Assembly (NCBI RefSeq): GCF_947503045.1
Contig: NZ_CANNCF010000009.1
Location: forward strand, 1-64,000
Length of the DNA: 64,000 nt
Reading direction: 5' to 3'
DNA from: an uncultured Tateyamaria sp.
GTDB taxonomy: Bacteria; Pseudomonadota; Alphaproteobacteria; Rhodobacterales; Rhodobacteraceae
Made by a program: the position numbers and the translations under genes. Below the pieces are notes generated by a model. It did no database searches. It was not told the origin of the DNA and saw only the letters and a program-made list of their open reading frames with translations. Positions 60,557-64,000 of this stretch are shown piece after piece; position 1 is the stretch's first letter, and every line of letters starts with the position of its first letter.

Positions 60557-62044
60557 ATGTTGATAATCGATCACGATAGGGCAGGCGGGTATTGGGGCGC
60601 GGTTTATGCGTTCTGTGCCGTGAAAGGCCTGCAATGTGTGATCGACGGTCCCGTAGGCTGCGAGAACCTGCCGGTGACCTCTGTGCTGCATTACACCGAT
60701 GCGCTGCCACCCCATGAGTTGCCTATCGTGACCACGGGCCTTGGCGAAGAAGAGTTGGGCCGCGACGGCACCGAAGGTGCGATGAAGCGGGCCTGGGGCA
60801 CTCTGGACCCGGCGCTGCCCGCCGTGGTCGTCACCGGTTCAATTGCCGAGATGATCGGCGGCGGTGTCACGCCCATGGGCACCAACATTCAAAGATTTCT
60901 GCCACGCACCATTGATGAGGATCAGTGGGAAGCGGCAGATCGGGCGATGACCTGGATCTTTACCGAATTCGGTATGACCAAGGGTCGGATGCCGCCCGAG
61001 AAGAAACGCGAGGAAGGTGCGCGTCCTCGCGTTAATATCCTCGGTCCGATGTATGGCACGTTCAACATGCCATCCGATCTGGCCGAGATCCGTAGACTGG
61101 TCGAAGGGATCGGCTGCGAGGTCAACATGGTGCACCCGCTGGGTGCTCACGTGGCCGAAATGCGTAATCTGGTAAATGCGGATGTGAACATCTGCATGTA
61201 CCGAGAGTTCGGGCGTGGATTGTGTGAGCTTCTTGCCAAGCCATACTTGCAAGCCCCGATAGGGGTCGAGAGTACCACCAAGTTCCTGCGCGCACTGGGG
61301 ACCTTGGTGGATCTCGACCCCGAACCTTTTATCGAGCAGGAGAAACACTCCACGCTCAAACCTGTGTGGGACCTCTGGCGGTCCGTCACGCAGGATTTCT
61401 TTGCCACCGCGTCCTTTGCGATTGTTGCAAACGAGACCTACACCCGGGGCATCCGGCAGTTCCTTGAGGATGACATGGGCCTGCCCTGCGCCTTTGCGGT
61501 TGCGCGAGTGGCGGGCAAGAAGACCAACAACGAAGAGGTCCGCGCATGGATGGGGCAAAAGCGCCCCCTCGTCGTGTTCGGGTCGATCAACGAAAAGATG
61601 TATCTGGCCGAGCTGAAGGGCGGGCACGGGCCAAGCCCTGCGTTTATCCCGGCAAGCTTTCCCGGTGCCGCGATCCGCCGCCACACGGGCACGCCGATGA
61701 TGGGCTATGCCGGGGCGACCTACCTGATCCAAGAGGTCTGCAACGGCCTGTTCGATGCTCTGTTCCACATTCTGCCTCTGGCCTCCGACATGGACAGTGC
61801 CGAGGCAACCCCGACGACCCTGCGCCGCGACTTCCCCTGGGATGCCGATGCGCAGGCCATGCTTGACCACATCGTCGAGCAACACCCCATCCTGACCCGA
61901 ATTTCCGCGGCAAAAACCCTGCGCGATGCGGCTGAGCAAGCAGCCCTCGCCAGCGGTGCGGACCGGGTCGTGATCGAGACTGTGCGCGCATTAGACCCCG
62001 CCCTGGCCGGGTCGTCAGAAACTGTTTCCGAGGGAGGAACATAA
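60557..62044 (+). CDS. bchZ: Chlorophyllide reductase subunit Z
   Basis: A 495-residue partner of BchY. The start at 60557 follows AGGAGG and begins the conserved [17 protein letters not shown]. The cluster Cys is in [12 protein letters not shown] and conserved stretches such as [21 protein letters not shown] follow. The frame is open upstream to 60410 but those residues are GC-driven. In Rhodobacter the puf promoter lies in the 3' part of this gene. The stop is directly adjacent to the pufQ start. Confidence 0.95.
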   Translation: MLIIDHDRAGGYWGAVYAFCAVKGLQCVIDGPVGCENLPVTSVLHYTDALPPHELPIVTTGLGEEELGRDGTEGAMKRAWGTLDPALPAVVVTGSIAEMIGGGVTPMGTNIQRFLPRTIDEDQWEAADRAMTWIFTEFGMTKGRMPPEKKREEGARPRVNILGPMYGTFNMPSDLAEIRRLVEGIGCEVNMVHPLGAHVAEMRNLVNADVNICMYREFGRGLCELLAKPYLQAPIGVESTTKFLRALGTLVDLDPEPFIEQEKHSTLKPVWDLWRSVTQDFFATASFAIVANETYTRGIRQFLEDDMGLPCAFAVARVAGKKTNNEEVRAWMGQKRPLVVFGSINEKMYLAELKGGHGPSPAFIPASFPGAAIRRHTGTPMMGYAGATYLIQEVCNGLFDALFHILPLASDMDSAEATPTTLRRDFPWDADAQAMLDHIVEQHPILTRISAAKTLRDAAEQAALASGADRVVIETVRALDPALAGSSETVSEGGT

Positions 62045-62272
62045 ATGACTGACATGACGTCCAATATCGCCACAGACGCGCCGAAGAAGCGCAGTGGAGA
62101 GAAGACCGAGTTCATGGTCTATTTCGCGATTATCTTTGTGGCGACACTGCCGCTGGCCTGCCTCACGTGGGCGCTGGCCGCAATCAAATCGCGCAGCTTT
62201 ACCGACAAGGGCCCGATGGCCCGGGCCTGGACCCAAGCGCGGATCATCACGCCGATGATCTTCAACGCTTGA
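62045..62272 (+). CDS. pufQ: PufQ, bacteriochlorophyll synthesis/assembly factor
   Basis: A 75-residue protein with one hydrophobic helix (about residues 24-46, FMVYFAIIFVATLPLACLTWALA), the first gene of the puf operon. PufQ modulates bacteriochlorophyll synthesis in Rhodobacter. The ATG immediately follows the bchZ stop and uses AGGAGG within the bchZ end. Confidence 0.88.
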   Translation: MTDMTSNIATDAPKKRSGEKTEFMVYFAIIFVATLPLACLTWALAAIKSRSFTDKGPMARAWTQARIITPMIFNA

Positions 62273-62360
62273 TCGCCCAAACGGTAGATATCGAATTTCT
62301 CGACCTGTGTGCGCCTGTCGAGATCAGAGACTGTACGCCTGGCAACAGGTGGACAGAAAC

Positions 62361-62380
62361 CGTCAGGGGCAACCCTGATG
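62361..62380 (+). other. Hairpin with GCAA tetraloop between pufQ and pufB
   Basis: CGTCAGGG and CCCTGATG pair (with one G-U) around a GCAA loop in the 159-bp pufQ-pufB gap. Processing in this spacer releases stable pufBA mRNA in Rhodobacter; this hairpin could mark or protect that 5' end. Confidence 0.6.
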
Positions 62381-62431
62381 GACCCGGCCGCGGGGTGCGC
62401 GGCATCAGCAAATTATTCCGGAGGAATACTT

Positions 62432-62575
62432 ATGGCTGAAAACCTGTCTTTCACAGGTCTCACAGACGAGCAGGCGCAAGAATTGCACGCTGTCTACATG
62501 AGCGGGCTCTGGCTGTTTTCAGCCGTTGCCGTCGTGGCTCATTTGGCAGTGTTCATCTGGCGTCCGTGGTTCTGA
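62432..62575 (+). CDS. pufB: Light-harvesting LH1 beta subunit
   Basis: A 47-residue antenna peptide with one membrane helix. The bacteriochlorophyll ligand is His37 in [14 protein letters not shown], and His19 is the second conserved histidine. The ATG follows CCGGAGGA. It forms LH1 rings around the reaction centre with the alpha subunit encoded 14 bp downstream. Confidence 0.95.
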   Translation: MAENLSFTGLTDEQAQELHAVYMSGLWLFSAVAVVAHLAVFIWRPWF

Positions 62576-62589
62576 GGAGGGATTAGCAA

Positions 62590-62748
62590 ATGGCAAAGTT
62601 CTACAAGATCTGGCTCATCTTTGATCCCCGTCGTGTGTTTGTCGCACAAGGCGTTTTCCTGTTCCTGCTTGCAGCGATGATTCACCTCGTCCTGCTGAGC
62701 ACGGACCACTTCAACTGGTTCGAACTGGCCGCTCAAAACGCCCAGTAA
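62590..62748 (+). CDS. pufA: Light-harvesting LH1 alpha subunit
   Basis: A 52-residue antenna peptide found by translating this short gap. It begins [16 protein letters not shown], the typical alpha N-terminus, and binds bacteriochlorophyll with His32 in the helix (AAMIHLVLL). GAGGGATTAG upstream serves as the ribosome-binding region. Confidence 0.95.
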   Translation: MAKFYKIWLIFDPRRVFVAQGVFLFLLAAMIHLVLLSTDHFNWFELAAQNAQ

Positions 62749-62775
62749 GGCCCGCTGAAGCGGACAAGAAGCAAA

Positions 62776-62817
62776 GTTGCGGGCGGGGCGAACAGTGCGC
62801 CCTGGCCTGCCCGCAAC
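62776..62817 (+). terminator. pufA-pufL intercistronic hairpin (mRNA stability element)
   Basis: GTTGCGGGC (62776-62784) pairs with GCCCGCAAC (62809-62817) and an inner GGGCG with CGCCC (62786-62790 and 62798-62802), loop 7 nt. No U-tract follows. In Rhodobacter the equivalent structure protects pufBA mRNA against 3' exonucleases and gives LH1 in excess over reaction centre. Confidence 0.8.
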
Positions 62818-62885
62818 AAACCAATTCATAAAAGACGGCTAGTGACCCCCGATGGGCCTGCGCCGCCAACTGCGGAGTTTGAGAG

Positions 62886-63749
62886 ATGGCACTGCTATCC
62901 TTCGAGAGAAAGTATCGCGTCCGGGGTGGGACGCTGATCGGCGGCGATCTGTTCGACTTCTGGGTCGGCCCATTCTACGTGGGCTTTTTCGGTGTCACGA
63001 CGGCCTTCTTTGCCCTTTTGGGCACCGTCCTGATTTTCTGGGGGGCCTCACAACAGGGCACTTTCAATCCCTGGCTGATCAACATCGCGCCGCCCGACCT
63101 CAGTTACGGTCTGGGCATGGCCCCGCTGATGGAAGGGGGTCTTTGGCAGATCATCACCTTCTGTGCGACGGGCGCCTTTATCTCATGGGCGCTGCGCGAG
63201 GTTGAAATCTGCCGCAAGCTGGGCATGGGATACCATGTGCCCATCGGCTTTTCCTTTGCCATTCTGGCCTATGTCACGTTGGTCATTTTCCGCCCCCTGC
63301 TGATGGGCGCGTGGGGGCATGGGTTTCCCTATGGCATCTTCAGCCACCTCGATTGGGTGTCCAACACCGGCTATGCCTACCTGCATTTCCACTACAATCC
63401 GGCCCACATGTTGGCGGTGACGCTGTTCTTTACCACCACGCTGGCGTTGGCGCTGCACGGCGCACTGATCCTGTCGGCGGCCAACCCCGAAGCGGGTGAA
63501 GAGGCCAAGACACCCGATCACGAAGACACGTTCTTTCGCGATTTCATAGGATATTCGATCGGCACCTTAGGCATTCACCGTCTGGGCTGGCTCTTGGCGA
63601 TCAACGCTGTGTTTTTCTCGGCGGTTTGCATCATCATCTCTGGCCCCGTCTGGACGTCCGGCTGGCCTGAATGGTGGAACTGGTGGCTGAACCTGCCGAT
63701 CTGGGGCACGGACCCATTGCCTGTCTATCAATCCGGATTTGGGGGCTGA
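62886..63749 (+). CDS. pufL: Photosynthetic reaction centre L subunit
   Basis: A 287-residue subunit with five membrane helices that binds the special pair and accessory bacteriochlorophylls, bacteriopheophytin and quinones. The N-terminal [26 protein letters not shown], the ligand-bearing [20 protein letters not shown] helix D with its histidines, and [15 protein letters not shown] in helix E are clear. GGAGTTTGAGAG provides the ribosome-binding site. Confidence 0.97.
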   Translation: MALLSFERKYRVRGGTLIGGDLFDFWVGPFYVGFFGVTTAFFALLGTVLIFWGASQQGTFNPWLINIAPPDLSYGLGMAPLMEGGLWQIITFCATGAFISWALREVEICRKLGMGYHVPIGFSFAILAYVTLVIFRPLLMGAWGHGFPYGIFSHLDWVSNTGYAYLHFHYNPAHMLAVTLFFTTTLALALHGALILSAANPEAGEEAKTPDHEDTFFRDFIGYSIGTLGIHRLGWLLAINAVFFSAVCIIISGPVWTSGWPEWWNWWLNLPIWGTDPLPVYQSGFGG

Positions 63750-63753
63750 TCAC

Positions 63754-64000
63754 ATGTCTATCGAGTATCAAAATATCTTCACCCAGGTCCAGGTTCAGGG
63801 CAAACCCGAATGGGGCATGGACGACAGCGGCGAGATGCTGGCCGAACGGATCGGCACGCCGTGGTTCTCGACCCTGGCTGGGTTTATCGGAAACGCGCAG
63901 ATTGGCCCGCTTTATCTGGGCTGGACCGGCATGGTGTCGCTTGCCACAGGCCTGATCTGGTTCGTGATGGTCGGTATCTCGATGCTGAGCCAGGTGGGTT
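63754..64000 (+). CDS. pufM: Photosynthetic reaction centre M subunit (partial, cut by window edge)
   Basis: The first 82 codons of the M subunit. The N-terminus MSIEYQNIFTQVQVQG and the PWFSTLAGFIGNAQIGPLYLGWTG stretch with the first membrane helix match the family. It starts 4 bp after the pufL stop; the rest, including pigment ligands, lies outside the window. Confidence 0.95.
   Translation, partial: MSIEYQNIFTQVQVQGKPEWGMDDSGEMLAERIGTPWFSTLAGFIGNAQIGPLYLGWTGMVSLATGLIWFVMVGISMLSQVG

Overview
The window reads as an alphaproteobacterium of the Roseobacter group (Rhodobacteraceae) that lives as an aerobic anoxygenic phototroph. The DNA is GC-rich, and the gene order is the classical Rhodobacterales photosynthesis gene cluster (PGC) with a spheroidene-type carotenoid pathway (crtA present). 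Only the oxygen-dependent ring cyclase gene acsF is seen, with no bchE. The PpsR/PpaA regulator pair is present.

Layout. Positions 1-17391 carry ordinary metabolic and transport genes. They include an oligopeptide-type ABC operon (dppB/dppC-like permeases, double ATPase, GNAT, aldehyde dehydrogenase), a TetR/flavin-reductase pair, an AcuC-like deacetylase, cupin and substrate-binding protein genes, an Hsp70-like gene, an M20 amidohydrolase, a rhodanese/persulfide-dioxygenase-like pair, an Old Yellow Enzyme, an FAA hydrolase, glpK and a LysE exporter. From 17388 to the right edge the window is PGC: idi-bchP-(pucC-like)-bchG and ppsR-ppaA on the minus strand; bchFNBHLM-lhaA-puhABC-(98-aa ORF)-acsF-puhE-hemA-cycA on the plus strand; then bchO-bchD-bchI-crtA (minus), crtI-crtB-tspO (plus), crtD-crtC (minus), and crtE-crtF-bchC-bchX-(63-aa ORF)-bchY-bchZ-pufQ-pufB-pufA-pufL-pufM (plus, pufM cut by the edge).

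The standout feature is a complete plasmid maintenance module inside the PGC, between cycA and bchO (about 40970-44499). It has a DnaA-like replication initiator (minus), a candidate origin region, and parA and parB (plus). A 16-bp palindrome, TGTCCCCGCGGGGACA, recurs perfectly or nearly so five times between 42107 and 46592: upstream of and inside parA, in bchO, and twice in bchD. I infer these are ParB-binding centromere (parS) sites, three of them inside photosynthesis genes. Photosynthesis plasmids with DnaA-like replicases have been described in Roseobacter litoralis and Sulfitobacter guttiformis, so this window is probably part of such an extrachromosomal element or of one integrated into a chromosome. 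The window alone cannot tell which.

Regulation and RNA structure. Eight PpsR/CrtJ-type sites (TGT-N12-ACA) sit upstream of bchG, ppaA, bchF, crtA/crtI, crtD/crtE (two in tandem) and bchC (two in tandem, 8 bp apart, overlapping a very good sigma-70 promoter). Five consecutive perfect hairpins fill the acsF-puhE spacer and three precede bchZ. Hairpins also lie between pufQ and pufB and between pufA and pufL. A Roseobacter-type repetitive palindromic element is embedded in frame in the bchB linker. Translational coupling through 4-bp ATGA or TTGA overlaps is pervasive.

How it works together: hemA supplies ALA; bchI/D/H/O, bchM, acsF, bchNBL, bchF, bchXYZ, bchC, bchG and bchP build bacteriochlorophyll a; idi and the crt genes build spheroidene/spheroidenone; puf and puh genes encode the reaction centre and LH1; lhaA, the pucC-like gene and puhB/C/E assemble them; cytochrome c2 re-reduces the reaction centre; PpsR/PpaA adjust transcription to oxygen and light.
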